From positions 32,962,953-33,026,952 of the forward strand of contig NC_084804.1 in assembly GCF_963583255.1 (NCBI RefSeq): 64,000 nt of DNA, written 5' to 3'. A program made the position numbers and the translations under genes. Each line of letters starts with the position of its first letter. Positions within the stretch are counted from its first letter, which is position 1. The notes below the pieces were generated by a model that saw only the letters and a list, made by a program, of their open reading frames with translations, had not been told where the DNA came from and made no database searches. The DNA comes from Pyrus communis. Taxonomy: Eukaryota; Streptophyta; Magnoliopsida; Rosales; Rosaceae. Below, one piece after another: positions 1 to 11,607 of this stretch.

Positions 1-639
1 TCCAACCAAAACAAAATTCACAATCCAACAAAATAAAAATTCACAATCACTTGTTAATGGAAGCTTCGAGCAGACTCTCCACAAAGTGCCATGAATTTAC
101 ACTAATCAAAACCTTCAAATTTCCAGAATCAAACCTCCAAATTCTTTCATTAAAAAAGGAAACGCAAATAAAAAAAATCATCAATTCAATGCTTTCCAGG
201 CGAATCGGTGCAGCCAAAAACCCATATGAAATAAAAAACCCAATTTTGAGTTTCTGATCCATTGAAAAAAAAAACACAGATGAAATCTCCCCCAGATTTG
301 AGCTACTAATCCATTGAAATAAAAAAACCCAGATGAAATCTTGCCCATTTTTGAGTTTAAGCACCACACACCAACACAATCAAGGAACAGTTAAGCCAAA
401 AACCCAGATGATGTCTCTCCAGAACAGGAACGACGTGATTTGAGTTTGATCTGCCACCTCTGGTTTTCCTTTTGAAATCTGCTTGATGCTGATCGGAGGT
501 GGGGATGGAGAAAGAGGGAGAGAGTACCTTGAGAAAGAGTTAGCCATGTGCAGAGGAGATGGCGAGATGGCTTGGAGAAAAGCCAGCACGTTTTTGTTAG
601 CGTGAACCCGACTAAATAATACCAAGGTTTTAGACAGGA

Positions 640-788
640 TAAACAAGCGGGTGTAAGGGAGATAAAATAGGTGGGGCCAGATTAATAATCCGATGCTTGT
701 TTAGTACAAAAGCTCACCAAACACCTGTTTCGTATTATATAATACTATCCAATGTCTTATACTCTTATACGGTGTGCCAAACGAGGCC
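640..788. mobile_element. Right end of a PIF/Harbinger-like TIR element
   Basis: The end near 770-788, read on the reverse strand, begins ggcctcgtttggcacacc, the GC-rich start followed by GTTTGG that is typical of Tourist/Harbinger termini, and is followed by TTA (789-791), the expected 3-bp target. The matching left end is not visible, so the element probably begins before base 1 or is truncated. The left limit given is arbitrary. It appears to lie inside an intron of the COV-like gene. Confidence 0.4.
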
Positions 789-1447
789 TTAGGGTTTATG
801 TTCTCCTCTATCTAAATGAGCTCATCCACTTGCAAGCATGTTGGCTTCACTTGAGTTAGGAGTTGGTCAACAAATGAACTAAGCCAAGGTTAACTTCAGG
901 CTTGTTGAAATAACAATCCAAGCCCAAAAATTGGTAGGTTTCACATTAGGCTCACCAACGTATCTGAAGTGGCTATGATTTTAAAGCCATTCAGCATGCC
1001 ATATAGGCTCTTGGTAAATTCTGCCTGATTGTTTTTCTCACCTCTGCTATTGGCTTTCATTACGCTGTTTGACCTAAGTTGAATAATGATGTGAATTTAC
1101 GATATAAGTTCCCTTGCTTGGGTACACGAGAGACACATATGGTTCCCTATCTAAGATAAACCGTTGAATTGACCCCTATTGTTGCCATGGTAAGGAATAA
1201 GTGGTGAGTGCACACATGCAATGGTCTTTCTAATCCAAACAAATATGGTTTTATTTCATATTATTTGGTAGGTTGAATTAGTTTCTCCTGACCTAGTAAA
1301 AGTTTGTGATGCCATCTACCTTGTGAGTGTGTGGTTTGGTGCAGGGTAGAAATATCGTATTTTTGACATGGAATCCATTCAGTGTTTATTTTTCTTTTTC
1401 TCCTCTTTGGTATATTCATAAATGATTTCCTTTTTTCTATTTGACAG

Positions 1448-3694
1448 ATCAAAATACCACTGCTTTTAAAGAGGTTGCAATTATTCGTCATCCTCGAGTT
1501 GGTGAATATGCATTTGGTTTTATCACATCATCTGTAACACTTCAGGTATGTTGGACTGTCCAATTAATAGATCTACCTTCTACATGATATTAGAACTTCG
1601 TGTACAGCCACCACAACATGGTTTAATTTTCTATTTGTCAACAGTTTGGTGTGTATTTGGAAGAAGTAAGTTTAGTTGTATGTTAAGATTGTTTTGGCCC
1701 AAATTTCGACTCCGCAGAACTTTTTTCTGCTTACTTTTAGAAGCAGGTGATGGATTATGTTGGTTATTAATGCAATGGAAAGGAACAGCTGTCTGACAGC
1801 TACTTGATTCCCTCAAAAAGCAGTTTTTATATCTGAGAAAAAGGGTTTTTTGTTTTCTTTTCTTTTGTCGAAAAAGAAAGGGCTAGTTTTGGCACCTCCT
1901 AGGAAGTACAGAAGTGGTTTCTCTGGCAGTATTATTTTTTGCAAGCACAGTTCATGCGAGAGATACTTAAGTTCATTAAATGTAAAGAAGAATTGTTCAT
2001 ATTTACAGGCAGCTCTAATATTATAACACTTGTAGTACAAAAATACTATGGATATCACCAATTTGTACATGCAATCCGCAAAGCAATCCATTAAATTTTG
2101 AAGAAATATGTTTGAATAATGTTCACAGCTATATCACAACAGCCTTCTAAAAGGCAAGTAAAAAAAAAAGACTATTGAAATGTTATCTACAACTTTTATA
2201 TGCAAAATAAGCTGTAAATGAAAGAAACAAAACGGTTGTTTTGTGATGGTTTGCTATGGAAGATATTAATATTCTACTAGTTACATCTGGTTGTAGTTTA
2301 TTTTGGATTTTCTCATAAAAACCATGAGTTAGGATCTGATTGTTTTGTGGTTGATTACAGAGGGATGACGGAGATGAGGAGTTGTGTAGTGTTTATGTCC
2401 CAACAAACCATCTATACATTGGTGATATTTTTCTTGTCAATTCTGAAGAGATCATACGACCAAATTTGTCAGTTCGGGAAGGCATAGGTTTGTTTCCTCT
2501 TTCGTGGACATGCAGTCATGCACCATATAGTCTATTTCATACATGGACATGATAGCTCTGCATACTGTGCATTTTGCCTTGTGTTTTTTCTAAAAGGTAC
2601 TTATTCATAGAAGAAAGGATACACATCCATTATAACCAGGAAAGCCGATGTTTGATATGGAACAAAGATGGATTGGTAATTTACAGTTTCTTATAGGTTT
2701 AGCAGACGTGCTTTAATTTCAGAAACAGTCCAATAACAAACTGGTTGAAATTCCCATTCAAATTAAAATTTTGATCTTGGTGGGGATAATATTACCATTC
2801 AGCGAGCGATTAACATGTATACAATGGGTTGTCTTCCTAACTGTTTAAAACTGTATGAAAAAGAGCAACAATTTAATGAAAAACACATATAGATTTATTG
2901 CCTATCTAATAAGTGAGAGATTTCCATTGTGACAGCAAGTATCTTGAGAAAATAGTTTGGCTTGACAACATATCGTAAGAAGTTGGGTCCAAATAGTTTC
3001 AAATTTTTTGCTGGGTTGTTAATTGTTTTTGTATTCTGATACGTGAGTCTCTTTCATCATATTCCGGTGTTCATCAAAAGCCAGACGAGGTTCCTTGATG
3101 GCTTTCTCAAACAATTTGTTTGTTGTTCCAAGAATTTTAAGAGTTAGACGTAAAATGAAAAATAAATCAGTTCAAGTTATTCTAAGCCAGACAAAATCAA
3201 ATCTTAATTGTATTATTGGTTCTGTATCCGATTTGAATTCAGTGGAGAAAATTGGGTTTCGAGTATTTTTGTTCTATATTAAAGACGGATTTGTATTCGA
3301 ACAGGATTTGATATTTTTCTCACTGATCCCTCTATGCTGGGGTATATGTTCTCTCGCAACTTGATTGTTATACTCTTTTGACAAGTGTACTTCTTTTGCA
3401 TTTTCTGACTATTTTTCACGACTTCTGTCCGAAAAGAGAAGTCGTTTGACTTGGAAGGAGGATTTAAATTCAACCATGGATGATTTTGTGACAATTAGCA
3501 TAATTTTCTTTCCTAGTTTTTCAGAGATATTCGAGTAGTACTATTATTGCATAACGGTTTGACAATTGTTTCTCCCATGAAATGCAGAGATCATAATCTC
3601 AGTTGGTATGACGATGCCGCAAGTGATTTCTCCAATCGAAAGGATTCCTCGTCAAAGCGACAGGATTCCACTGAACAGAATGGTGTCCCTTTAG
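1448..3694 (+). CDS. COV-like (DUF502) membrane protein, last three exons
   Basis: 3' part of a CONTINUOUS VASCULAR RING / LIKE-COV family gene. Exons are 1448-1545, 2361-2487 and 3588-3694 (stop TAG 3692-3694); all junctions are GT-AG and the phases join without a break. The peptide contains AFKEVAIIRHPRVGEYAFGF, YVPTNHLYIGDIFLVNSEE, IIRPNLSVREG and the C-terminal MPQVISPIERIPRQSDR, which are diagnostic of plant COV/LCV proteins. The family are membrane proteins; Arabidopsis COV1 affects vascular patterning in the stem. The first codon here is split (G/AT), so at least one upstream exon exists. The N-terminal membrane segments are not found in 1-1447, so the 5' exons should lie left of the window, with a long intron holding the TIR element that ends at 788. 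Intron 2 (2488-3587) shows no credible coding sequence. The 3' UTR probably runs to about 4000. The family call is firm; completeness of the locus cannot be judged. Confidence 0.9.
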
Positions 3695-4549
3695 AATCAA
3701 GTCATACGGAGGGCTTATAGAGCAGGTTCAGTTGTACGCAACATGATATGTTTCTTATACGGACCGCCGGTGTTGTACGTGGTAAGATAACTGCTCTGCT
3801 TGCTCTCAAAACACAGCTAGACATGAGAAAACATGAGAGAAGCTTTATTTTTTGTTCATGGATTCATGGCTAGGGTTTTGGTTTGTATTTCGTATTCGCG
3901 ATCCTATGCGTCATGTAGGAGTAGGTTACGCGATGTTGTATGTTACGTAGTATTTTTCACTGGTACGATGTACTTTTACTTTGCCTTACGCGGTAGAAAT
4001 GGAATATAGAAATGCTGGTATGATGATTTTGGGGAAAGGATTTTCAACGCCCCCGTCTCTCCCACTGCACTTCTCTGTCTATTCATGGCCGGTTTGATTG
4101 AATAAATCAAAGGAGAATCAATGGACATGCATTAACTGTTTGTTTGAATATAAAATATTATGTCCCAGTGACTTTGCGCTGTGAATTGGTGTCACATTAA
4201 TGTGCAATCGTTTCTCCGTAATTACAAACCATAATTTGCATATAAAAATTTGATTTCTAGCCGTTTCATTAAATAAATCAAAGATAATCAACGAATATTA
4301 ATGAGCAAGGTTATGTAGAAGGATAAAAAATAAAAATGGTGTGGAAAATTAGTTTCCTTGAATTATCTATCTTAAGGGAAGGACAGACAATGACATTGCT
4401 GTTGTAACTTGTAATAAAAACGTGAACTCCGCAAGGATCTGTAATTATAAATTCCTAAAATCTCTCTTGATGTAGAAGCATATAAAGAAATATAAAGAAA
4501 TATATTTGTAAATTATAAAAACATTAATTTTGTGTGCATTTCCCAGAAA

Positions 4550-4566
4550 GCTGGAGTAGCTCAGCT

Positions 4567-4599
<33 letters not shown>

Positions 4600-4623
4600 A
4601 AGGTTCAATCCCTTCCTCTAGCG
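4550..4623 (+). tRNA. tRNA-Asn (anticodon GTT)
   Basis: A 74-base cloverleaf without intron. The acceptor arm GCTGGAG pairs with CTCTAGC (one G-T pair), the D arm holds the A box TAGCTCAGCTGGTTAGAG, the anticodon loop reads CTGTTAA with anticodon GTT, and the T arm GAAGG/CCTTC encloses TTCAATC (B box GGTTCAATCC). Discriminator base is G. A run of seven T follows at once (4624-4630), a good Pol III terminator. It matches plant nuclear tRNA-Asn almost base for base, so it is probably functional. Confidence 0.95.
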
Positions 4624-4630
4624 TTTTTTT
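4624..4630 (+). terminator. Pol III T-run terminator of tRNA-Asn
   Basis: Seven consecutive T residues directly after the discriminator base of tRNA-Asn. Confidence 0.8.
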
Positions 4631-5026
4631 GTCTTTTCCTGTGATATCTTTTTAGTTTTTGTGTAGCTAAACAGAGTTATGTTTATGTTGTTTTTTTGGG
4701 TCGATCATGTCGTTGAAGTCTTGAAGATGGCTCAGTTGAACGTGTGTAAAACTCCACCACTTAATTTGTTGCATACGTTCTATTAAGTTGTTCAGCAAAA
4801 ACAATAATTGGAAGTTTTTAGTATGAAATGCTGCCTTCCCCCTACAACATGGTTTTCTTTTGTGTTTTGTCAATCAGAAGGAATCCTATACGAGTAGGAC
4901 TTAGCGCTATTAGCGAAAATGCTTTTTAATGTTAAAGAAAGACAAATTATGATCTATACCAAGCAGTTGAAATAAGTAAGAGTTTGTACAGCCATATATT
5001 TTAGAATTCAAAAGTATATGGAATAA

Positions 5027-5185
5027 GGACCACTTAGTACTACGGCAAGTGAGAGATCTTAAATTCAATTCTCAACAGAAGAGAACTTATACCATATTAT
5101 TGCTAGCCCATTGTGAGGCTTTGCCCACTCTCCACCCTCTTAGAATAGATAATATCGTTTGTTAAAAAAAAAAAAAAAAAAAAAA
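5027..5185 (+). mobile_element. tRNA-derived SINE, internally deleted, with poly(A) tail
   Basis: Shares cacttagta, aagtgagag, tattattgctagccc(a)ttgtgag and the gtt(a)n end with the copy at 8073-8241, and ends in a 21-base A run (5165-5185). This copy lacks about 25 bases of the 5' promoter region that the other copy has, and its B-box-like sequence is degraded. I recall this SINE type as frequent in apple, which is memory rather than a search. The rest of 4631-5452 shows no gene. Confidence 0.65.
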
Positions 5186-5452
5186 CATGTAAAACGAGAG
5201 AATTGAACCTATTTCAATACAATACACATAAATCATCTATACATCCAACTATACATTAAAACTCAAGCAAGATCGAACAACATGGCCCTAAAAAAACTTG
5301 AGTAAAATAAAAGTAAAAACATGGTGAGTACAAGCCAAATCTTAAAACAAGGTGACTACTAGCCAAGTCTTATATTACACTATAAATTCCAATTTTTTGT
5401 GTTCCCGTCTTTCTTGTTACACGGTTTTATTTGTTTTATAGAGCCCACAAGT

Positions 5453-7992
5453 TTATCTCCCTCGTCGAGCTGTGGGAGGCAGCTTCTCAGATGGGCCACA
5501 CGGAAGCTTTTGTCCAGTCTCCCGTTCGATCCTTCTCTTGAGCTCTCTAAGTATTCTAATTTGCCCCAGCTTCTCAGGAGACAATTTGTCCCAGTAAATC
5601 CCTATAACCGAAGCAATATTGGTATAAAAAATCCGACACAGTACTGAAAAATGGGCATATGGTAGTATAACAAGCCGATTCCATCATATGTCTAGGAAAT
5701 TAGTTTCCCAGGAATATAAAAAAAGAAGTGAAGCATATTGCACAAGTTCACCAACCTTGAGGCTTTGGAATTGATGTGTTGGTAAAAATGACCTGCGTTG
5801 GAGTGCAGATGATGTCAACAGGTACATCGTGGATTAATAGCTTTTCAATCGGAATATCATCTACCAATTGACTGTCGTGCACTGCAAGAAATTTCACATG
5901 TTACATCTAATGCAAACACAAAAGTTAACCAAAGTTGTGCAAACTGGTTTACAGTTGTTCAGTGAATGGAAACAATATACCCGAGCAATGTCTTAAAGAC
6001 AGACGAGAATCACAAATGTTCAAACAACAGTCATATTCATATGCAAACCTTTCATGCCTCTTGATCAAAAGAACGATGGAATAGGAATGCAAGCAGAGAC
6101 AAATTTAATCTTCTTGAATATGCACGATACCATACAGAAGAAACAGGAGGGTTAGCAGCAAAGACAACTCACTTACCAGTTGTCACAACTGCTGTTGAGT
6201 CATCAATGGCTCCCATGAATCGCAGCATCCCGTACTCAAGTTCAGCAAACCCCTGATACATCAAAGCAAAAGAATTCAAAAAATTATTCCCAGCTCCTAC
6301 AGTATGTCAAAGACTCAATTTCATGGCATTACCCAAGACAAATTCAGATTGACCAGGCTGTAACTTCAAATACAAAACCTTCTCCTATCAATACTCCAGA
6401 AAAGGAGTTACTTGCATTCAATACTAACCAAACTTTTGCCTAAAACTCAAATTTGGTTTGTTACACTGAACCAAAATACTGTTAGTATGACAAGGACAAC
6501 AAAAATGCCCAATGATTACCTCACCCTTGCCAAGTCGAGCACCTGTCCTTGGATCAACAGCAACCGAGCCAATGACAATAAGATCAACCTTGATTTTCTC
6601 ATCTAATCCAATTGGCCTCCCATACTTGGCAGCTCCGACAGACGTACAAGCCTCTTTGATGGTACTAGGATTCAACAAATCAGATTCAAGCACAGAGAAA
6701 AACCCAGTCCTTAAACGCGGTTGAGGAGTTAACAACTTCTTCCCACCTGCACAAGATGAAGGGTCTTACAAAGGGATTTTAGAAGTGAGCAGTAGCCATT
6801 ACTGGTTCCTGGTGCACATTGATACAATCTTCCGATTTCCATCAAGTGCGACTCAATTTATTTGCACAGACTATCAATCAATACAGTATTGCAATTATTA
6901 GGTAGAATCATGTTTCACTGTGTCCCTGACTCTCATGCAAGAGAACATTCTTTTAGGGAAGTGACTGCCGCACACTCTTTTCTCCTCCTGCACACCACTT
7001 TCTATTTCTAGCCTCTCGATGAAACAAGTCAAACGAGAATCAAGGGACATAAATACCAGAAAAGGTGAGAGGAAACCAGTTTCCTTCTTTTATGGTAGAT
7101 ATTATTTTTAATTCGAGTGGTATTTTAATCTACTCAAAACTACAGGAAGGGGATTCGAACGAGCCCCCTTCCCGTAGGGGCTTTTTTATGGTAGATTTAG
7201 TCACCCTAAAGCACAGCTATTAACCATTTTATAAGCTGAAAAGAGATGATATAAGATGACCATTCATATTTTGCACATCAGATTGGATGACAAACAAAAC
7301 AATCCATAAGTAGCTATGTTAACAGCAAAAACTGACCAGAAAGAGTGAGAAACCTGACTTGCTTCTGTGGTGAATCCGGGTTTACCTTCACGCAATCCCC
7401 GACCCGGAACACTTCCAACCCACCCAACTGTCCAAACCCACATAATCAAAATACAAATTCTCTGTAAATTTCTCTACACACACACACCCCAAAAAAATTA
7501 ATTTTTAAATTGCTCTCTTACTTTATCGGCAGCCGCAGAAGCGCCGACGAAGTTTGGGATGCGGTGGTGAACGGGGCGGGGGTTCTGGGCTATGTTCCGG
7601 GCCTCCATTATGTCCCAAATTCTCTTCCGGATAACCCATTTCCAAGCTTTCGGGTCTTCGGCAACTCCACTTTGCTCGGTCTCAATCTTCGAAGTCTCGG
7701 CCATTTGCTCCCGAGCCTTGGCGTCGAGGCTGAGCCGCTCGGCCTCGTAAGCTGCCTCGTCGAAAGCGACGTCGGTTTGGGGTCCGTTGCTACTGCTACT
7801 TCTCCGCGCGAAGAGGAGCTTCCGAGAACTTGTTGGGAGGGAGACAGAGAGTGCAGAGAGAGAATGGGATTGGCGGCATTTCTGGGTTTGGTTGAAGAGG
7901 TCGAGTATGGGTATGGCCCTTACGGGTATGGATATGGATCCGAATGTAAATTGGTTTGAGTTTCGGAGCCGGCAGAAATCCATTAACGGCAT
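5453..7992 (-). CDS. COG0212 / 5-formyltetrahydrofolate cyclo-ligase-like protein
   Basis: Complete six-exon gene of 379 codons plus stop. Exons in coding order: 7992-7522, 7427-7337, 6746-6520, 6252-6177, 5881-5756, 5601-5453. All introns are GT-AG and the total of 1140 bases keeps one frame. The start is the first ATG of the frame (7992); the next is three codons on. Residues 1 to about 60 are Ser/Arg-rich and look like a plastid transit peptide. Conserved blocks follow: [93 protein letters not shown], then [12 protein letters not shown] (the cyclo-ligase glycine-rich motif, split by intron 3), and [12 protein letters not shown]. The family resembles 5-formyl-THF cyclo-ligase (EC 6.3.3.2), which forms 5,10-methenyl-THF, but the plant COG0212 branch has been linked to thiamin or folate-related metabolism and its activity is unsettled, so only 'cyclo-ligase-like' is safe. 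Confidence 0.93.
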
Positions 7993-8072
7993 TTCTGGCA
8001 ACCGTATCTTCGCTTGAGAGATTATAATTTGGATAGTATTTCTTTTTTCTTTTTTTTAATAATTGATATACA

Positions 8073-8241
8073 GCCACTTAGTAGTATGATTTAGTGGTAT
8101 TCTTCTTCATTTGTATGTGAAAGGTATTATGTTCGATTCTCGCGCGAGTTTGAACAATATTATTGCCAGCCTATTGTGAGATTAAACTCATCCCTTCTAC
8201 TTAGTGTATTTCCATCTTTTTAAATTTTTTCGTTAAAAAAA
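8073..8241 (+). mobile_element. tRNA-derived SINE
   Basis: Contains gccacttagtagtatgattt, ttagtggtattcttcttcat, a B-box-like gttcgattctcg, then ttattgccagcctattgtgag and a cgttaaaaaaa tail. This is the fuller relative of the copy at 5027-5185. It lies about 80 bases upstream of the COG0212 start codon, so it may sit in or near that gene's promoter. From 8242 to 8820 I see no gene. Confidence 0.7.
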
Positions 8242-9146
8242 TTTGGACCGTCAGATAGAAATCCAATGCAAATCGAACGGTTGGGGGGTAAGTACTCTTG
8301 CAGTGTGGGCCCCAACGTTGCAAGGTTGGTCGTTCCACTCGCACTCACGCACCTGGCGCAAAAAAAATAATAATAACGCTAATGACTTCACTATGACATC
8401 ACCTTAAAGTCGCGCTCCTTCAGGTACTGGGTTGGACAATTTTGGCCCAAGTGAGCAGTCGGGCCTCCTTTTTATTATAGTTTGACTTGTTTGGGCAAGG
8501 GTGGAGCTCATTTTGTTGGTTTTGGTGGATTGAATCATCCAATCTCCTTTGCAATTTGTGAGGGATGGAGTTGTTCTTATGAAAAGCTAATTTGCTCACC
8601 ATGCAAATCTAAAACTGAATGAGGCAACAATGTATTTTTAACTTTCGAAATCGAACAGCACACTAAAATAGATATGAGACCACGAGACGCATCCATGAAA
8701 GATAAATGCCTTGAAAAATTGCACACGCATTTGTATAACACTAAGCACTTGTCCATTTGTCGTACAATACAAGGGTTTCGTACCTTTTTGATTGATTTTG
8801 TTGCTTAGTAAAAAATTGTAGGATTAATCTCAGTTTACTACCCTAAAGTTTCGTGGTTTTTAACATTTGGTACATGAAGTTTTTTTTTTTCATCCCAGAG
8901 TCATATCTTAAGTCTTAATTTTGGGACAGTCTCATACATCCGTTAAGTTGGCTATTAAGTCTGTCATTAATTGATGACGTGGTACCTACGTGGACAATAA
9001 CTGGATGTCATGTGTCAATATGAACCCACTTAAATATTAAAAAAATAATAAAATAATAAAAAAATAAAAATTTTCCCCTCCACTTCCTTTCTTCCTCTAT
9101 GTCTCTCTCACTCATCTGGGATAAAACCCACCAACCACCAACCACC

Positions 9147-9418
9147 TGTTAGAGTATATAGCCAAATAGATAAGGCAATTAGGATTGTTGCTGTTGTAAT
9201 ATTCAGTTAGGATTGTTGCTAAGTGTTAGATTCAGATAAGGCAGTTAGCTGAGTATTCACCTATATAGCAATTGTATCATTGTAACCAGAAATCATTCAA
9301 GAAAATACAAGTGAAAATTCATTCTCTTTCTTTCTCTCTCTTTCTCTAAACCTTCTTTGTTTTCTCCTTCTTCTCATTCTGCAATCTCTATGTTCTCTTT
9401 CCTGCGTATTGATTAACA
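9147..9418 (+). repeat. 5' LTR of the Copia-like element
   Basis: 272 bp, TG...CA ends. It contains a direct duplication of ttaggattgttgct and a TC-rich 3' third. It is followed at once by the primer-binding site. Confidence 0.85.
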
Positions 9419-9611
9419 TGGTATCAAGAGCCATTAAAGCTTGATCAGCTTCTTCGATCTTTTCTTTTTGCTTCCGCTACACAAAATTATTTCTTCTTCT
9501 GTCTTGTGGGTGCATCAAGATTACCCAATTCTTCTTTCTTTGCTCTGCAAGATTGTGCACACCAGGGGTTTGAGTCTTTTCCTCAGACAGACTTCTCTAC
9601 AATTTTTCAAA

Positions 9612-10450
9612 ATGGTAACTGTGAATCAACTTCAAATCTTGCAATCACCGATCACTGGATTGATTTCATCCGTTTCCACGTCTATTACTGTGAAACTGGA
9701 TGAGACCAACTATCTACAATGGCATTTTCAGATGCAGTTAATGCTTGAAGTCCATGGAATTATGGGGTTCGTTGACAGATCAAATCTCTGTCTTGCTCAG
9801 TTTTCTTCTACTTTTTCAGGAGATTCAGAGGTAACATCTGGTACTTCATCTTCAAGAATTGAAATCGATGTGTACAAAGTCTGGAAAATGCATGATCATT
9901 CCTTGATGTTGTTAATTACTGCCACACTTTCTTCATCTGTTATTTCCTGTGTGATTGGTAGCAAGAGTTCTCAAGAGATGTGGGTTCGTCTTCAAAACCA
10001 GTTTTTCTTACCAAGTACAAATTACAGACTGATCTTTACAACATTAAGAAGGGATCAAATTCAATTTCCCAATATCTTCAAAGAATTAAAGAAGCAAGGG
10101 ATAGACTTTCTATTTTTGGTGTCACACTTGCTGATGAAGACTTTGTGATCATTGCATTGAATTGACTCCCTCCAAAATACAACACATTTAAATGTGTACT
10201 TAGAGGGTGTGAGAGTATCATTTCACTCAAGTACTTTCGTGCACAATTGCTCGCTGAGGAAACCATTGTGGATTGTGCTCTTGTTGAATGTAAGACAAAA
10301 GGTTCTTTCTTTCCTCTCCTTAGCTCTCAATTTCATGCTGGCTTCAGTGGTGGTTATCATGCTCAATCTAATTTTAGGTCAAGCTATGGTAATAATGTCG
10401 ATAGTTATAATGGAATTCTTGGCTCACCTCCATCTCTATATCCTAGTTAT
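9612..10450 (+). pseudogene. Copia gag (UBN2-like) fragment, frameshifted
   Basis: ATG at 9612 opens a frame with KLDETNYLQWHFQMQLMLEV and VYKVWKMHDHSLMLLI, typical of the N-terminal half of Copia gag. The frame is lost near 10010. The continuation lies in another frame (LYNIKKGSNSISQYLQRIKE, LADEDFVIIALN), then an in-frame TGA where the family has glycine (ALN[G]LPP), then FRAQLLAEE. A zinc knuckle was not found. So there is one frameshift and at least one stop. Confidence 0.75.
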
Positions 10451-11345
10451 CTGGCACCTGAAATTACTACACATCAAATTTGTTCACATAAAGATCGTTG
10501 TGATGTTGATTGTCTCTCAACTTCTAGTAATGTAGTTATAGGATTTGTTGGATATCCAAATATGGGAAACAGCTTATCTGAGCAGCATAAATCAGACTCC
10601 TCTAAGAATGAACACTTTGTAGATGATGAAGGTGAAGACGAGCCAGAGCTTGATCATGTCCTGGAAGACCTCAATTCATTTGACTTAGCTAATGGGATGG
10701 TTACCAAGAAGAAAGTCATTGTAGAAAGCCTACTACGCCCCATAAACAACACAAAAATTATGAAACTCCTTTACAGAACAATTCTAATGTTGAAATTCAT
10801 ACAGCTTATGATTGCTAGTTTGGTTTTCTCTCTCACTTCATTATTTCAGAAGATGAAATGTGTTTAGATGATGCAGAAAAACAAGTTTTGGAATGTATTG
10901 ACAAGGAAAGTGCAGACTCTCAGTTGATTTCAGTGGGTTTACAATTGCGTATTCAAGTGATATTTCCGGTTCTTAACTCTGACAACAAGGCGAAAATTGG
11001 TGTTCATACTCAAACTGTTGTACATGGGTTCCGAGGATTTTATGTACTTCAGTTATGCAAAGGTGGAAGCATATTGATATTCAGTTCGGCTACCATATGA
11101 GAATTTCTGATAAGGGTGGGGGCACTAAGTCTACGCTGATTTGGGTACTATGGTATACACAATATAATGGTAAAATACAAGCTCCAGATGTTATGAGGTT
11201 TTCTTATTGCAGAGTATTTGTACAGCAGTGACCAAATACCCCACTCTCCAATTGCAAGGAATACTATCCAAAGAGAGTTTAGATTGCCAGATACTTTTCA
11301 ACTATAACAATCTCATGCTTGGACCACCATGAGCTTGCAGGGGGA
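10451..11345 (+). other. Interior of the Copia-like element with no recognisable pol
   Basis: Short open frames (for example 10858-11100) show no integrase HHCC, D-D-35-E or YVDD motif. The sequence may be a remnant of pol scrambled by decay, or unrelated sequence carried between the LTRs. I cannot assign it. Confidence 0.5.
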
Positions 11346-11607
11346 TGTTAGAGTTATATAGCCAAATAGATAAGGCAGTTAAGATTATTGCTGTTATAAT
11401 ATTCAGTTAGGATTGTTGCTAAGTGTTAGATTCAGATAAGGCAGTTAGCTGAGTATTCACCTATATAGCAATTGTATCCTTGTAACAAGAAATCATTCAA
11501 GAAAATACAAGTGAAAATTCATTCTCTTTCTCTCTTTCTAAACCTTCTCTGTTTTCTCCTTCTTCTTCTGCAATCTTTTGGTTATCTTTCCTGCGTATTG
11601 CTTAACA
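11346..11607 (+). repeat. 3' LTR of the Copia-like element
   Basis: 262 bp, matching the 5' LTR with scattered substitutions and a few small deletions in the TC-rich part. The differences between the LTRs show the insertion is not very recent. Confidence 0.85.

Larger units (their letters stand above)
9147..11607 (+). mobile_element. Copia-like LTR retrotransposon lacking pol (non-autonomous)
   Basis: LTRs are 9147-9418 and 11346-11607; both begin TGTTAGAG and end TTAACA and are nearly identical over most of their length. A primer-binding site TGGTATCAAGAGCC (9419-9432), complementary in style to initiator tRNA-Met, follows the left LTR, and a purine tract GCAGGGGGA precedes the right LTR. 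Flanks CCACC (9142-9146) and CCACT (11608-11612) match at 4 of 5 bases. The 1.93 kb interior has a decayed gag and no integrase, reverse transcriptase or RNase H motif. Movement would have needed proteins from another element. Confidence 0.85.

Noticed and set aside
3095..3364. 89-codon frame in intron 2 of the COV-like gene
   Set aside because: It lies between two exons whose phases join perfectly without it and shows no known motif.
7146..7190. Hairpin around gggattcgaacgagccccct in an intron of the COG0212 gene
   Set aside because: Looks like a degraded tRNA-like or SINE remnant, too short to annotate.
7510..7959. 149-codon forward frame opposite exon 1 of the COG0212 gene
   Set aside because: It is the antisense shadow of a well-supported exon and has no recognisable domain.
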